A stretch of DNA of 64,000 nucleotides from Planctomycetaceae bacterium. GTDB lineage: Bacteria > Planctomycetota > Planctomycetia > Pirellulales > Pirellulaceae. Below, piece by piece: positions 49,139 through 58,898 of this stretch. Position numbers and translations under genes: made by a program. The first letter of the stretch is position 1; each line of letters starts with the position of its first letter. The notes beneath the pieces were generated by a model. It saw only the letters and a program-made list of their open reading frames with translations. It did not search any database and was not told the DNA's origin. The DNA is taken from contig JACKHN010000011.1 of assembly GCA_020638975.1 (NCBI GenBank), forward strand, positions 248,001 through 312,000. Direction: 5' to 3'.

Positions 49139-52075
49139 GTGAAGCTATATCTATTAAATGCGATGTTCGCAGGCCTGACGCTCACAGCGGTTCAAGCGAT
49201 TGCCGAAATGCCGCGACCGCAATGGTTGCGATGTGCCGACGACAGCGACAAAGCAGGAGCGGGTTGTTTACGAAAGACGTTCGTCGTCGAGCAACCGGTG
49301 ACTTCCGCCACGCTCCACGCTTCCGGGGATGGTACCTTCGTGGAACTGTACATCGATGGCAAGCTGTTTGCGGAACTCGAGCCGTACGACCCGTTGCTAC
49401 GTGTTGACGTGACGGAGCGATGCGGCGCGGGGCCGCATGTCCTCGCGATCCGGCTAAAGCAAAGTGCGCTGATTCGTTGTGCCGCGTTTGTGCGGTTGGA
49501 ACTTTCGTTCGCAGATAGTTCGCAGCACACGATCGTGACGGACGACACCTGGAAGTGCGATGCCAATGCCGCGTCGAACTGGCTGGACATTGCGTTCGAC
49601 GACTCGAACTGGCAGCGGCCCGAGTTGCTTGGCATGGTCGACGCACGGTTGCTCACGCCAGCCGATCGCACCACGGATATCGACGCCGCTGAAAACTACG
49701 ACCAATGGAAGCAAGCGATTGGCGCGACGGCAGGCACGGACCCAGCGTCGTTTCAGTTGACCTCTGGATTCGAGATCGAACTGTTGCGATCTGCTGAGAA
49801 AGACGAAGACTCGTGGGTTTCGATGGCCGTGGATTCGCAAGGGCGGGTGATCATCGGCAAAGAGAAAGTCGGGCTGTTGCGACTGACACTGAACGAAGCG
49901 GGCAGCGTCGACCAAGTCGAAACGGTGAACGACACCATGCAGGAGTGTCGCGGCCTGCTGTTCATTGGCGACGACCTCTACGTCAACGCCAACAACTCCA
50001 AGGCGATCTATCGTCTACCAGCCACGGCGGGCGATCTGTTTGGAGAACCGGAACTGATTTATCAATCGAGCGGTGGCGCAGGGCACGGGCGAAATGACCT
50101 GACACTAGGTTCCAACGGCAAGATTTATAGCATCCAGGGCGACTCGGTGGATTTGCCGACTGATGGCGTTGACTATACTTCGCCGTATCGTGATGCGCGG
50201 CGAGGCATCAAGACGAGCGAAGGACATCTGCTGCGGATCGATCCGCAGACCAAGGACGTCGAGGTACTCGTGGGTGGACTCCGCAATCCGTTTGGCATCG
50301 CGATTAATTCTCGCGGCGATTGCTTTACGTACGATGCGGATGCCGAGTACGACATGGGTGCTCCTTGGTATCGGCCAACACGAGTGAATCATCTGACGCT
50401 CGGCGGAGATTTCGGTTGGCGCGGCGTCACGAAACAGTGGCCGCCCTATTACCCGGACCATCCCGATAATGCAGTGCCCGGCCTGAGCATCGGCAAGGGC
50501 TCGCCGACCGCCGTGAAATTCGGAAGTCACAGCAGCTTCCCTTCTCCGTATCGCGACGCGCTCTTCATTCTGGATTGGACCTACGGACGCGTCATCGCGG
50601 TGCATGTGATTCCTCGTGGCAGCAGCTACCTGATGGCAGCCGAGACGTTCTTGCAAGGTCGGCCATTGAACGTCACCGATCTTGACTTCGCTCCCGATGG
50701 ATCGATGTACTTGATCACCGGCGGCCGTGCGACGCAGTCGGCCTTGTACCGGTTGCGTTACCGAGGCGACGAGGCCGTAAAGCTTCCAACCACCGAGCAG
50801 CAGAATTATCGCGAGGCAACCGCCAATGCTGCGCTCAGTATTCGATGGCAACTTGAGGCAGAGTTGACGGGGACCGGTCGGGGTTCGATTCTGATACCGG
50901 AATTGGCGAGCGACGATCCTTGGATTCGCAGTGCGGCGAGAAACCTGCTCGAACGTACGGAGGTTGCCGAGTGGCGCGACGCCGCAGTCACACATGCTGA
51001 CGATAAGGTTGCTTTATCGGCGATGCTCTCACTGGCTCGCAATGGCGACCGAAAGTCACGAACCAAAATCGTTGAGCGACTTTGTGAAATGGATTGGCCT
51101 GGGCTAAGTCGGTCGTGGCGCGAGACAGCGGTCTACACGTTGGCCCTCTGCACCGAAAGGTGGGAGCCACGCGAAAAGCTCAAGCAACAACTTGTCTCAC
51201 GACTAGAAAGCATCTATCCCGATCGTGAGTTCTCCGTGAACCAGATCACCAGTGAGTTGCTAGTCCGACTCGACTCGCAAGCCGTGGTCTCTACGACCAT
51301 GGATCTTGCGTCTGAATCGACCCGGCAGGCCGAACAGATGCACTATCTGTTCGTCATCCGGAACGCTCAGCTTGGCTGGACGCCCGAACTTCGCCGAACC
51401 TACTTTCGATTGCTCGCGGGCACGAGCGACTATATCGGCGGACAAGGCATGAACGATTTTCTGACTAAGATCCGTTCCGATGCCATCGAAAGTCTCGGGT
51501 CGGATGTACGTGAGGCATTCGCAGATGTCATTCAAGCCAGCGATCCTACCCGAGGGCCAGCCTATCCCGTTGCAACACCGCGACCGATTGTCGAGCAGTG
51601 GACGCTCGATACGATGCCTACTGCGCTCTCGCAAGTAACAAGACCCAGTGATCCGGAACGAGGAAAGCAACTCTTCGCAGAAGCATCCTGCGTGCACTGC
51701 CATCGAGTCGGTGGATATGGCCGCCTGATCGGTCCTGACTTGACCAATGTGAGTCGCCGTTTCAGTCAACGCGACTTGCTCACGTCCATGATCGAGCCCT
51801 CCAAAGTGATTCCCGAGAAGTATCAGTCAATGCAAGTCATCACGACCGACGGACGAGTCTTCGTCGGTATCACAGCGCTTGGCGGTGACTATCGGTCGAC
51901 CAAGTTACGACTGGCAACCAACGCGCTTGACCCGTACGCCATCACCGAAATCGAAAAACAAGAGATTGAAGAGATTCAACCTTCGCAAACCTCGTGGATG
52001 CCAAACGGACTGCTCAACACACTTACTGCGGAAGAAGTTGCTGATCTTTTGGCATACCTAAACGCAGGGCACTGA
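49139..52075 (+). CDS. Large secreted protein: jelly-roll-like domain, sugar-dehydrogenase-like propeller, HEAT-like part, c-haem
   Basis: A 978-residue protein starting at GTG, with GGGGAG upstream and a leader (about 1-22). Residues 25-170 look like a carbohydrate-binding jelly roll (SGDGTFVELYIDGKL, DDTWKCDANAASNWLDIAFDDSNW). Residues 200-550 form a propeller of the kind found in planctomycete membrane-bound dehydrogenases (GHLLRIDPQTKDVEVLVGGLRNPFGIAINSRGDCFTYD). Helical repeats follow and a c-type haem site, CVHCH, lies near residue 850. This resembles PVC-group haem dehydrogenases that may oxidise sugars and hand electrons to a cytochrome chain. The sugar-binding front end is the unusual part. 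Confidence 0.85.
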   Translation: MKLYLLNAMFAGLTLTAVQAIAEMPRPQWLRCADDSDKAGAGCLRKTFVVEQPVTSATLHASGDGTFVELYIDGKLFAELEPYDPLLRVDVTERCGAGPHVLAIRLKQSALIRCAAFVRLELSFADSSQHTIVTDDTWKCDANAASNWLDIAFDDSNWQRPELLGMVDARLLTPADRTTDIDAAENYDQWKQAIGATAGTDPASFQLTSGFEIELLRSAEKDEDSWVSMAVDSQGRVIIGKEKVGLLRLTLNEAGSVDQVETVNDTMQECRGLLFIGDDLYVNANNSKAIYRLPATAGDLFGEPELIYQSSGGAGHGRNDLTLGSNGKIYSIQGDSVDLPTDGVDYTSPYRDARRGIKTSEGHLLRIDPQTKDVEVLVGGLRNPFGIAINSRGDCFTYDADAEYDMGAPWYRPTRVNHLTLGGDFGWRGVTKQWPPYYPDHPDNAVPGLSIGKGSPTAVKFGSHSSFPSPYRDALFILDWTYGRVIAVHVIPRGSSYLMAAETFLQGRPLNVTDLDFAPDGSMYLITGGRATQSALYRLRYRGDEAVKLPTTEQQNYREATANAALSIRWQLEAELTGTGRGSILIPELASDDPWIRSAARNLLERTEVAEWRDAAVTHADDKVALSAMLSLARNGDRKSRTKIVERLCEMDWPGLSRSWRETAVYTLALCTERWEPREKLKQQLVSRLESIYPDREFSVNQITSELLVRLDSQAVVSTTMDLASESTRQAEQMHYLFVIRNAQLGWTPELRRTYFRLLAGTSDYIGGQGMNDFLTKIRSDAIESLGSDVREAFADVIQASDPTRGPAYPVATPRPIVEQWTLDTMPTALSQVTRPSDPERGKQLFAEASCVHCHRVGGYGRLIGPDLTNVSRRFSQRDLLTSMIEPSKVIPEKYQSMQVITTDGRVFVGITALGGDYRSTKLRLATNALDPYAITEIEKQEIEEIQPSQTSWMPNGLLNTLTAEEVADLLAYLNAGH

Positions 52076-52152
52076 CGAAGTTTCGCGTCGACGACGATGG
52101 ACGTCGGCAAGGACTGACGCCGTCGTATGATCGAGGTCCGTGGAGAGCTTGC

Positions 52153-53559
52153 CTAGGGTTGGACTTCGATTACGGCTCGACGGTAGCCCGTTAAAGGCGG
52201 TTGACCGTCGTCCGTCACTTTAAGTACGACGTGGACGGTGGCTGGCTGGGATACTTGAGGGGCAGTGAAGATCGCGACGTGTTCGCCTCGCGACTCTAAT
52301 GCCACTTGTTCCTGGCAAGTGCCTGCTTCGCGATACACAAACCAGTCAGTTCGGATGTCATTGCCATCGGGATCGCTGCTGCCGACAGATGAGAGTGTCA
52401 CCGTATTGCCGGACTTGACACTCCACTCGAGGATGCTAGTTGAGCGATCAGTGGCCAAAACAGCCAATGGCGGGTGATTGGCTTTCGCGAAGTTGTCGGC
52501 GACGCACCAATCCATGCGTGCGGCGAAGCTGTTTTGAAAGGCATCACGCCATCGCCAGACGGTGGCACGAGCTTCGGTGACTTTGTTGACCGAATCCTTC
52601 GCATCGCGGAACAGCCCGTCCTTCTCGTGAACATACCGTCCGCCCCAACCGCCCCATTCGGGATGTGCAGGATCACTGAGACCATTGGGATAGAAGAAGA
52701 ACCACGATGGCGTATCGCCTTCTTTCAAGGCACTGTTTGGATTGGGCGCCGTCCACGTCTTTGATGGATAGAGTGCGCCCAGCGGTCCGTGATTCTTGCG
52801 AACATGTTCATCAAGCCACGCGAGTGATGTCAACGATTGATCGCCGCCGAGGTACATCCCGCGATAGGCACCCTCGCGTTTGTCGGTTCCTAGCGGGGCT
52901 TTCGACAAGACGTAAAACACATCGGGGAATTCGGCAAACAACCAGTCGTGGATCTTGTCTTGGTCATCGATGTCGAACACGCGAATCCGCGATTGGAAGT
53001 CCTGAAAACCTGAGTTGCCGCGATCTTTCCGCACACGCCACAGGGCTTGTGCCAGATCGGTCTGGCCGCCCCAGATGGTGATGTTCAGAGGTCGCGGGTC
53101 CGCTTTGTCGGTGCAAGCGATGATCCAACGCGAACCCTCGGTGTCGTGGCCCTCTCCAATGAAGTCACGTCCACGATTCGGATTGCCGGACTTGACGATC
53201 TCCAACAACGAGTCTGGACTGGGGAATCCAGCAGCGTGCTTCTTCAAGTTTGAGAACACGATGGCGTAGGCCTCGATCTGTTCGCGAATCAATTGCGGTT
53301 TCGTGACGCGCTCCTTCAATTCGTTAGGCGTGCCAGATGCACTCGCGACCAAGCCTTCGAGTTCGAACTCGTTGCTGTGTACGAGTAGTCGGATCATCGA
53401 TTGCTGATCATCGGGATCGCCGCCAATATCCGTCAGTACCAGGAGCCTAGGTTTGGTCTGTGGATCGGTTGCGGCCGCGATCGTCGGAGGCATGATCCAA
53501 GAGAACACGCATAGGAAGCCGACAACACTCGCCCAGGAACGCAGGTATCTTCTCGCCAC
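52153..53559 (-). CDS. Secreted DUF1593 protein, nucleoside-hydrolase-like
   Basis: A 468-residue protein. LLVLTDIGGDPDDQQSMIRLLVHSNEFELEGLVAS is the DUF1593 start and resembles the Asp-rich calcium site of nucleoside hydrolases. ITIWGGQTDLAQALWRV and RVFDIDDQDKIHDWLFAEFP follow, and a C-terminal Ig-like domain (SSVGSSDPDGND to VVLKVTDDGQPP) suggests binding to a polymer. GTG 53559 is chosen: AAGGAG sits 6 bases upstream and a leader (SVVGFLCVFSWIMPP) follows. The longer frame to 53775 lacks a leader. Confidence 0.85.
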   Translation of the reverse strand: MARRYLRSWASVVGFLCVFSWIMPPTIAAATDPQTKPRLLVLTDIGGDPDDQQSMIRLLVHSNEFELEGLVASASGTPNELKERVTKPQLIREQIEAYAIVFSNLKKHAAGFPSPDSLLEIVKSGNPNRGRDFIGEGHDTEGSRWIIACTDKADPRPLNITIWGGQTDLAQALWRVRKDRGNSGFQDFQSRIRVFDIDDQDKIHDWLFAEFPDVFYVLSKAPLGTDKREGAYRGMYLGGDQSLTSLAWLDEHVRKNHGPLGALYPSKTWTAPNPNSALKEGDTPSWFFFYPNGLSDPAHPEWGGWGGRYVHEKDGLFRDAKDSVNKVTEARATVWRWRDAFQNSFAARMDWCVADNFAKANHPPLAVLATDRSTSILEWSVKSGNTVTLSSVGSSDPDGNDIRTDWFVYREAGTCQEQVALESRGEHVAIFTAPQVSQPATVHVVLKVTDDGQPPLTGYRRAVIEVQP

Positions 53560-53684
53560 TATCGACTCCTTGCATACGTATGAAACTTCAAGCACGATTG
53601 TAGTCGTCGCCAATCTGTGGCGGAAACTTCCAGCGTGCGAACCAACTCCCACGGTAATCGGCAAGATGGAAATCACGCGGGGAA

Positions 53685-54968
53685 TTATCCGACGACGAAT
53701 TGCGATATGATGCGCGTTGCAAGCCAATAGGCTCCGACCACTGCGACCAAGATCGACCCGCTGCAGACCAGCCATTTCGCAAGACGCTCGTTCCGACGGG
53801 CTAACAGCAACAGTGGCAATAGGACGGCGGCCACGGCGAGTTGTCCCGCTTCCACGCCGAGGTTAAACCGCAGCAACGGCCAGGCGACTCCACCCGGAAT
53901 CATGCCGAGTCCGATATCGCGCAGCGCTGACGCGAATCCCAATCCGTGGATCAGCCCGAACAAGCAAGTGATCGCTGCCCGCCGCCAGAGTGGCGGTGTG
54001 ACTAGCAGGTTCTCGGCTGCGACGAACACGATCGACGCGGCGATCGCCGGTTCGATAATACCGCTCGGCAACCTGACTAAATCCAACGCCGCCAGCGCCA
54101 GCGTAATAGAGTGAGCAACCGTAAAGCACGTGATGATCGCGGCTGCTTCTTTGAACTTGGTGCAAGTCAACAGTAACGCCGCCAGAAAGAGCAGATGATC
54201 GTAGCCAGTGATGATATGCTCGATGCCGAACAGAAAGAACGAGATGCGCGACGAGTTCTTTGCTGTAGGCGCGTTGGCCTTCGGCTTGCGAGCTTCTTCC
54301 GTAGGATGGGTTCTCAATCCGTCCTCTTCTGCTGTTTCCGGCGGTGACTCTTCAACACCCCGATGGACGGGCTGCAAGTCCGTACTACTTTCGGGAGGCA
54401 ATAAGACGGCCCCAGCATCCCGTTCGACGGTTAGCACATCTTCCAATCGCAACACGCCATGTTCGGCATCAGCGGCCATCTCGCGGCGGTCTTCAATGAA
54501 CAGCAGTTGCTGATGCCCACGCGGCATCTGAATCAAGTGCTTCGACCAGACCAGCAATTCGACCGCTTCGATCGACGGAGGCAAACGGTAATCGACATCG
54601 ATTTCGAGCAGCCCAACCTCCAGCAAAAACGCCTTTACGTTCGCGACTGACAGTGGCTGCTCGTCGATCTGTAGCTCGATGAGTTCGCCGACCGATGTTT
54701 CCAACTCGCGAGTTACATCCGCCACGTAGTCTGGATACTTTCCCGGCGGAAACCACGTTCCCAGATCGCGAGTGTGTAAAGTGATTGCCGCCCGCATTTG
54801 ATCGCCATCGATCGTCACATGCAATCCGCTAAAGCCCTCGGGATGAGCAAAGGTCGAACGAATCGGCAGGCACAGGACGGCGAGTCCGAAGACGGCTAAT
54901 CGCAACGCGATTCTGTTTCCATAACTCGGAGCGGACGATGGCACGCTAGGTTTTACCAAGAGACTCAA
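53685..54968 (-). CDS. HupE/UreJ-like membrane protein
   Basis: A protein of about 427 residues (start uncertain: TTG 54968 is used, while longer frames to 55058 overlap the gene before it). The first half is exported, with a leader (RLAVFGLAVLCLPI) and a beta-rich domain. The second half is the HupE/UreJ_2 membrane domain: FGIEHIITGYDHLLFLAALLLT and HSITLALAAL with conserved His. The group is linked to metal, mostly nickel, uptake in hydrogenase and urease clusters, but none of those genes is here, so its role is unclear. Several planctomycete genomes keep such genes as orphans. Confidence 0.78.
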   Translation of the reverse strand: MSLLVKPSVPSSAPSYGNRIALRLAVFGLAVLCLPIRSTFAHPEGFSGLHVTIDGDQMRAAITLHTRDLGTWFPPGKYPDYVADVTRELETSVGELIELQIDEQPLSVANVKAFLLEVGLLEIDVDYRLPPSIEAVELLVWSKHLIQMPRGHQQLLFIEDRREMAADAEHGVLRLEDVLTVERDAGAVLLPPESSTDLQPVHRGVEESPPETAEEDGLRTHPTEEARKPKANAPTAKNSSRISFFLFGIEHIITGYDHLLFLAALLLTCTKFKEAAAIITCFTVAHSITLALAALDLVRLPSGIIEPAIAASIVFVAAENLLVTPPLWRRAAITCLFGLIHGLGFASALRDIGLGMIPGGVAWPLLRFNLGVEAGQLAVAAVLLPLLLLARRNERLAKWLVCSGSILVAVVGAYWLATRIISQFVVG

Positions 54969-55009
54969 GTCGCTTTCACCGCGAGATACTTGTATGGCCA
55001 GACAACTCA

Positions 55010-55750
55010 CTACTTTGCATCGATCACGCCGACTTGCAAGTCTCCGTCCGTATGCCACGGATCCCCACCGCCATTCTTTCCTGCTAACACTTGGTGAAAC
55101 CCAACCACTTTGTACGAGTCGGCCAGCATGTTGGTCTGTTGGAGGTCAGTCATGAGTTTGTCGCGCTCAACGTCGACGTCGGACGCGATGTGGTGCGTGA
55201 TCTGGCCTGTCGTGTGACTTAAGCCAACTCGTTCGTCGTAAGATGCCGATCCAATCCAGATCGGGCGACCGTCGTCATTCACGCGCACAGTACGCCAGAA
55301 GCGAACGTGATTGCGTTTGCTCGGATCGCCACCGACGGGCCGTTCGAAGGCGAGGTCTTCCTTCCGCCCGAACAGAAAGAGACTGCTGACGGGGGCTGCG
55401 TCATACGACCGCTTCAGGACCGTGTCTGCCGCGATCTTCAGATCGCTACGCAGTCCAAGTGGATTCGCGGCGAACCATTGTGCTGCGGCCATGATGTCTT
55501 TGACCTCCGTCTCGGTGCCGATGAGACCGACATTCAGAGGATCCCCCGGATGACCATCACTTGTCTTCGTCAGTCGCGGATTATCGTCAAAAGTGGAATG
55601 ATGCTTAGCGTAACGCGTCCAACCGAACGGAATGATCAAGTAGGCCACGGCGAGATACAACGTCAGGACAACGGCGACGCAGAAGCCAGCAAGTCGCAGC
55701 GCGCCCGTTTGCCGCGATGGCACCTTAGGCGAGGTTGATTCTGAGTCCAT
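55010..55750 (-). CDS. LssY C-terminal-type membrane protein
   Basis: A 246-residue protein with one hydrophobic segment (about 22-42) and a domain similar to LssY_C: PLNVGLIGTETEVKDIMAAAQWFAANPL, then SSLFLFGRKEDLAFE, then RTVRVNDDGRPIWIGSASYDERVGLSH and a terminal TDLQVGV-like strand. LssY-type domains are of unknown function and often accompany membrane phosphatases. ATG 55750 precedes the charged N-terminus. The HupE/UreJ-like gene follows, with 41 bases between this stop and its proposed TTG start. Confidence 0.8.
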   Translation of the reverse strand: MDSESTSPKVPSRQTGALRLAGFCVAVVLTLYLAVAYLIIPFGWTRYAKHHSTFDDNPRLTKTSDGHPGDPLNVGLIGTETEVKDIMAAAQWFAANPLGLRSDLKIAADTVLKRSYDAAPVSSLFLFGRKEDLAFERPVGGDPSKRNHVRFWRTVRVNDDGRPIWIGSASYDERVGLSHTTGQITHHIASDVDVERDKLMTDLQQTNMLADSYKVVGFHQVLAGKNGGGDPWHTDGDLQVGVIDAK

Positions 55751-56265
55751 TGGTATTGCGACTACAACTCGCTCTCCGTGGTTTGGGTAGGTAGTATAGC
55801 TGCCACTGCAACAATCTCGTAATGCCCAAGTCCATCGGCCACTCAAAACTCGACTCGAATTGCGAGCTTCCCTGAAGGGACCCTTACCGTTCACCAATCA
55901 ATCATTTCAATCCACGATGCACCGATCACCAGCGACCATCCTCATTGTCCGGCGGATCGACCGAAAATTTGAAGCGTTGCCGAATCGCATGTAAGTTGAA
56001 GAAACCTGGAAACGCCGACTCGTCCTTTTCGCTTTCGCAGTGTCTTCACAAACACGCGAGAGTTGAATGGGGGGGGCCGCGAACGATAATCTGAAAGTCG
56101 AATTTACCCGAAATGGCACTTACTGAGGTAGTAAGTGGCTTTGGCCCGTCCTTTCACCCCGATATAAGCTACGATTGCGGAATAGAGACTTCGATTCAAA
56201 TCCCGCGGCTGAGACCGCGCATTCTGCGCACGACCGCGCTGCCTACCCTCGATCTGGAGTGCACC
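55751..56265 (+). other. 515 bases without a gene
   Basis: This divergent intergenic region holds a G-rich run near 56070 and no open frame that reads like protein. It should contain promoters for both the LssY-like gene (minus) and the SnoaL-like gene (plus); no motif was identified. Confidence 0.5.
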
Positions 56266-57207
56266 GTGAGAAACAACTTGTGTTTAGTTTTGTACATGAC
56301 TCTGGTCATGCTTGGCCAAGGCACCATTTGCTGTATCGGCCAAGAGGCTGAATCGCCGGAAGCTGGCGGTGACCCGCCAGCCCAACGCAGTGATTCGTCT
56401 GCCGAACTGGCAGCGATTCGCGCCGGGTCCGAGGCCTTTGTAGAGGCTTTCAATACCAGGGATGCCAAAGCCGTCGCGGCATTGTGGACGGAGGGCGGCG
56501 AGTATTCCGACGAGTCCGGACGCAGCTTTGTGGGACGCGATGCGATTGAAGCCGGCTACGCTCAGTTCTTTGCCGAAGGCCCCAAAGTCACGATGCGGGT
56601 CATGATCGATTCTTTACGGATGTTGAGCGACGGCGCGGCGATCGAAGATGGACGAGCAGTGATTGATCCACCGCCGGCAGGTGCTCCAGCCATCAGCAAG
56701 TACACGGTCGTTCACGTTAAAGTAGACGGCAAATGGCTGATGGCTTCAGTCCGCGACTCGCGAATCGAGACTCCGTCGGCTTTTCGAAACGTTGCCGACC
56801 TGGAATGGCTGATCGGCACTTGGATTGCGGAAGAGCATGGTGCGACGATCACGTCGGTTTGCAACTGGCTTGCCAACAAGAGCTTCGTGGAACGCCGCTA
56901 CACGAGTGCTCACGCCGATGGTACGGAGACGTCGGGCGTCCAACTGATCGGTTGGAATCCTATGGACGGTCATGTGCAGTCATGGGATTTCAGCCCCGAT
57001 GGCGGGCACGCTGTCGGCCTCTGGTCGCCGCGAGAGGGTGGTTGGATCGCCGAGATGCGCGGAGTTACTGGCGATGGTGCCGAGACAACCTCGGTCAATA
57101 CACTAACACGATTGGATGACAACGCATACGTTTGGCAGTCAGTCCAGCGAACCATGGGCGGTATCGAGTTGGATGATACGGGAGAAGTCGTCTTGAAGCG
57201 TCAGTAA
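56266..57207 (+). CDS. Secreted SnoaL-like domain fused to a lipocalin-like domain
   Basis: A 313-residue protein starting at GTG (GGAG 6 bases before), with a leader (about 5-26). Residues about 40-165 form a SnoaL/SgcJ-type cone: ELAAIRAGSEAFVEAFNTRDAKAVAALWTEGGEYSDESG and RDAIEAGYAQFFAEGPKVTMR. The rest (LEWLIGTWIAEEHGATITSVCNWLANKSFVERRY) resembles DUF1579-type lipocalin folds. Both are small-ligand folds with no fixed activity. I find no catalytic residue. The glycine-rich gene follows after 56 bases. Confidence 0.75.
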   Translation: MRNNLCLVLYMTLVMLGQGTICCIGQEAESPEAGGDPPAQRSDSSAELAAIRAGSEAFVEAFNTRDAKAVAALWTEGGEYSDESGRSFVGRDAIEAGYAQFFAEGPKVTMRVMIDSLRMLSDGAAIEDGRAVIDPPPAGAPAISKYTVVHVKVDGKWLMASVRDSRIETPSAFRNVADLEWLIGTWIAEEHGATITSVCNWLANKSFVERRYTSAHADGTETSGVQLIGWNPMDGHVQSWDFSPDGGHAVGLWSPREGGWIAEMRGVTGDGAETTSVNTLTRLDDNAYVWQSVQRTMGGIELDDTGEVVLKRQ

Positions 57208-57263
57208 CTCACTCGTTGACGCCGCCAAATTCTGAAAACACCTATACACGGAGAAGAGTACTC

Positions 57264-58898
57264 ATGGTTCGACAATTTCTGCTTACGGCACTAACGGTGA
57301 GTCTGATGCTTTGCCTTCCTTTGGCCGACACTTGGGGTCGCGGTTTCGGCGGTGGTGGCGGCGGACGAGGTGGCGGTGGATTCAGTGGTGGTCGCAGCGG
57401 CGGTGGATTCGGCGGAGCGGGCGGCGGATTTAGCGGCGGCGGCGGTGGTCGTAGTTCTGGCGGCTTCGGAGGAGTGGGAGGAGGCGGATTGGGTGGAGCA
57501 GGCGGCGGTGGATTCAGCGGCTTCGGCGGAGCGGGCGGCGGACAAAGTCCCGGCGGCTTTGGTGGAGCTGGTGGTGGACGTAGCCCTAGCGGCGGCTTCG
57601 GTGGTTTCGGAGGAGCCAGCGGCGGACAAGGTCCACGCGGTGGCTTTGGTGGCAGCGCAGGTTTCGGCGGAGGAGCAGCGGGTGGCCAAGGTTTCGCTGG
57701 CGCAAGTGGACTGGGTGCTGGACGCGGTGGCGTAGCGGGGCGCGGCGGAGGCTTCGGCGGCGGTGCGTCACGCGACAGTTTCGGTGATCGCTTTTCCGGC
57801 TCGGGCCCGAGCAGTAGCGAGCTAGGTAATTTCCTGGGAATCCCATCGGATGGTGGGATGCGCGACTTGAGTTCTACGACCGTCAATCGTAACACGAACA
57901 TCAACCCAAACATCAATAACAACCTTGGAAATAATAATTTCGAGGTGAATCGCGGCGCGGTCGAAGGCCCACGCGGTGGCTATGCTGCTGGTGGCAGCAT
58001 CACCGGGCCGAACGACAATACCGCCTATCGCGGCGCGGCAGTGGGACCCAATGGGGGCGCGACCGCAGCACGAGGATTCGAGGGAGCAGGCGGAGCGAGT
58101 GGCATTCAAGCGGCTGCCCGTGGCCCCGGCGGGACGGTCGCCGCTGGTGGCGCCGTGCGGGGACCCAACGGAGGCGCGGCAGCACGCGGCGCAGTGGCTT
58201 CGCCGTTCGGTGCAGCAGCCGGATTCGCAGCCGTGTCACCTTCGGGTCGCTATACATGCGCGTCTGCCGTTCGAGGAAACTATCACCACTGGGGCGTATA
58301 CGGCGGAAGCTGGTACACTTCGCATCCCGGTGCCTGGTACGCAGCGGGTTGGGCGACTGGGGCGGTTTGGCGTGCAGCGACGTGGAATTCGGTCGGAGCT
58401 TGGATGAGCTACTATCCAACCGCGCCGGTCTACTACGACTATGGCAACACGGTGACGTACCAAGATAACAGCGTGTATGTGAATGGCCAGGACGTTGGCA
58501 GCACGGAGCAGTACTATGACCAAGCAAGCAGTCTGGCCACCGTCGGCGCGCAAGCCGACGCGTCCCCTGATGGCGATTGGATGCCGTTAGGCGTATTTGC
58601 TTTGACGAAGACCGATCAGACGAAATCCGACTTGACGGTCCAGTTAGCCGTCAACAAGCAAGGCATCATTCGCGGCAACTACACCGACGCTGCTACTGAC
58701 AAGACGCAAGTGATCCAAGGATCCGTCGACAAGCAATCGCAACGAGTCGCGTTCACGGTAGGTGACAACACAAAGAACGTCGTGGAAACGGGACTTTACA
58801 ACCTGACCAAAGACGAAGCCCCGGCGCTGCTTCACTTCGGCCAAGACCGTACCGAGCAGTGGTTGTTGGTGCGGTTGAAGAACCCGGAAGCTCAATAG
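57264..58898 (+). CDS. Glycine-rich secreted surface protein
   Basis: A 544-residue protein. A leader (1-20) is followed by a long Gly-rich region (about 25-195) of repeats such as GGGGFSGGRSGGG and GGFGGAGGG, an Asn-rich block (NTNINPNINNN), Ala/Gly repeats (GGAVRGPNGGAAARG), a Tyr/Trp-rich part, and a C-terminal domain (LTVQLAVNKQGIIRGNYTDAATDK) known in planctomycete surface proteins. It is likely a cell-surface or matrix protein. The opposite strand has a long Pro-rich open frame, which is only the complement of the repeats. ATG 57264 begins the leader. Confidence 0.82.
   Translation: MVRQFLLTALTVSLMLCLPLADTWGRGFGGGGGGRGGGGFSGGRSGGGFGGAGGGFSGGGGGRSSGGFGGVGGGGLGGAGGGGFSGFGGAGGGQSPGGFGGAGGGRSPSGGFGGFGGASGGQGPRGGFGGSAGFGGGAAGGQGFAGASGLGAGRGGVAGRGGGFGGGASRDSFGDRFSGSGPSSSELGNFLGIPSDGGMRDLSSTTVNRNTNINPNINNNLGNNNFEVNRGAVEGPRGGYAAGGSITGPNDNTAYRGAAVGPNGGATAARGFEGAGGASGIQAAARGPGGTVAAGGAVRGPNGGAAARGAVASPFGAAAGFAAVSPSGRYTCASAVRGNYHHWGVYGGSWYTSHPGAWYAAGWATGAVWRAATWNSVGAWMSYYPTAPVYYDYGNTVTYQDNSVYVNGQDVGSTEQYYDQASSLATVGAQADASPDGDWMPLGVFALTKTDQTKSDLTVQLAVNKQGIIRGNYTDAATDKTQVIQGSVDKQSQRVAFTVGDNTKNVVETGLYNLTKDEAPALLHFGQDRTEQWLLVRLKNPEAQ

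Noticed and set aside
57242..57922. Proline-rich 226-residue open frame on the minus strand
   Set aside because: It is the complement of the glycine repeats in the surface protein gene.
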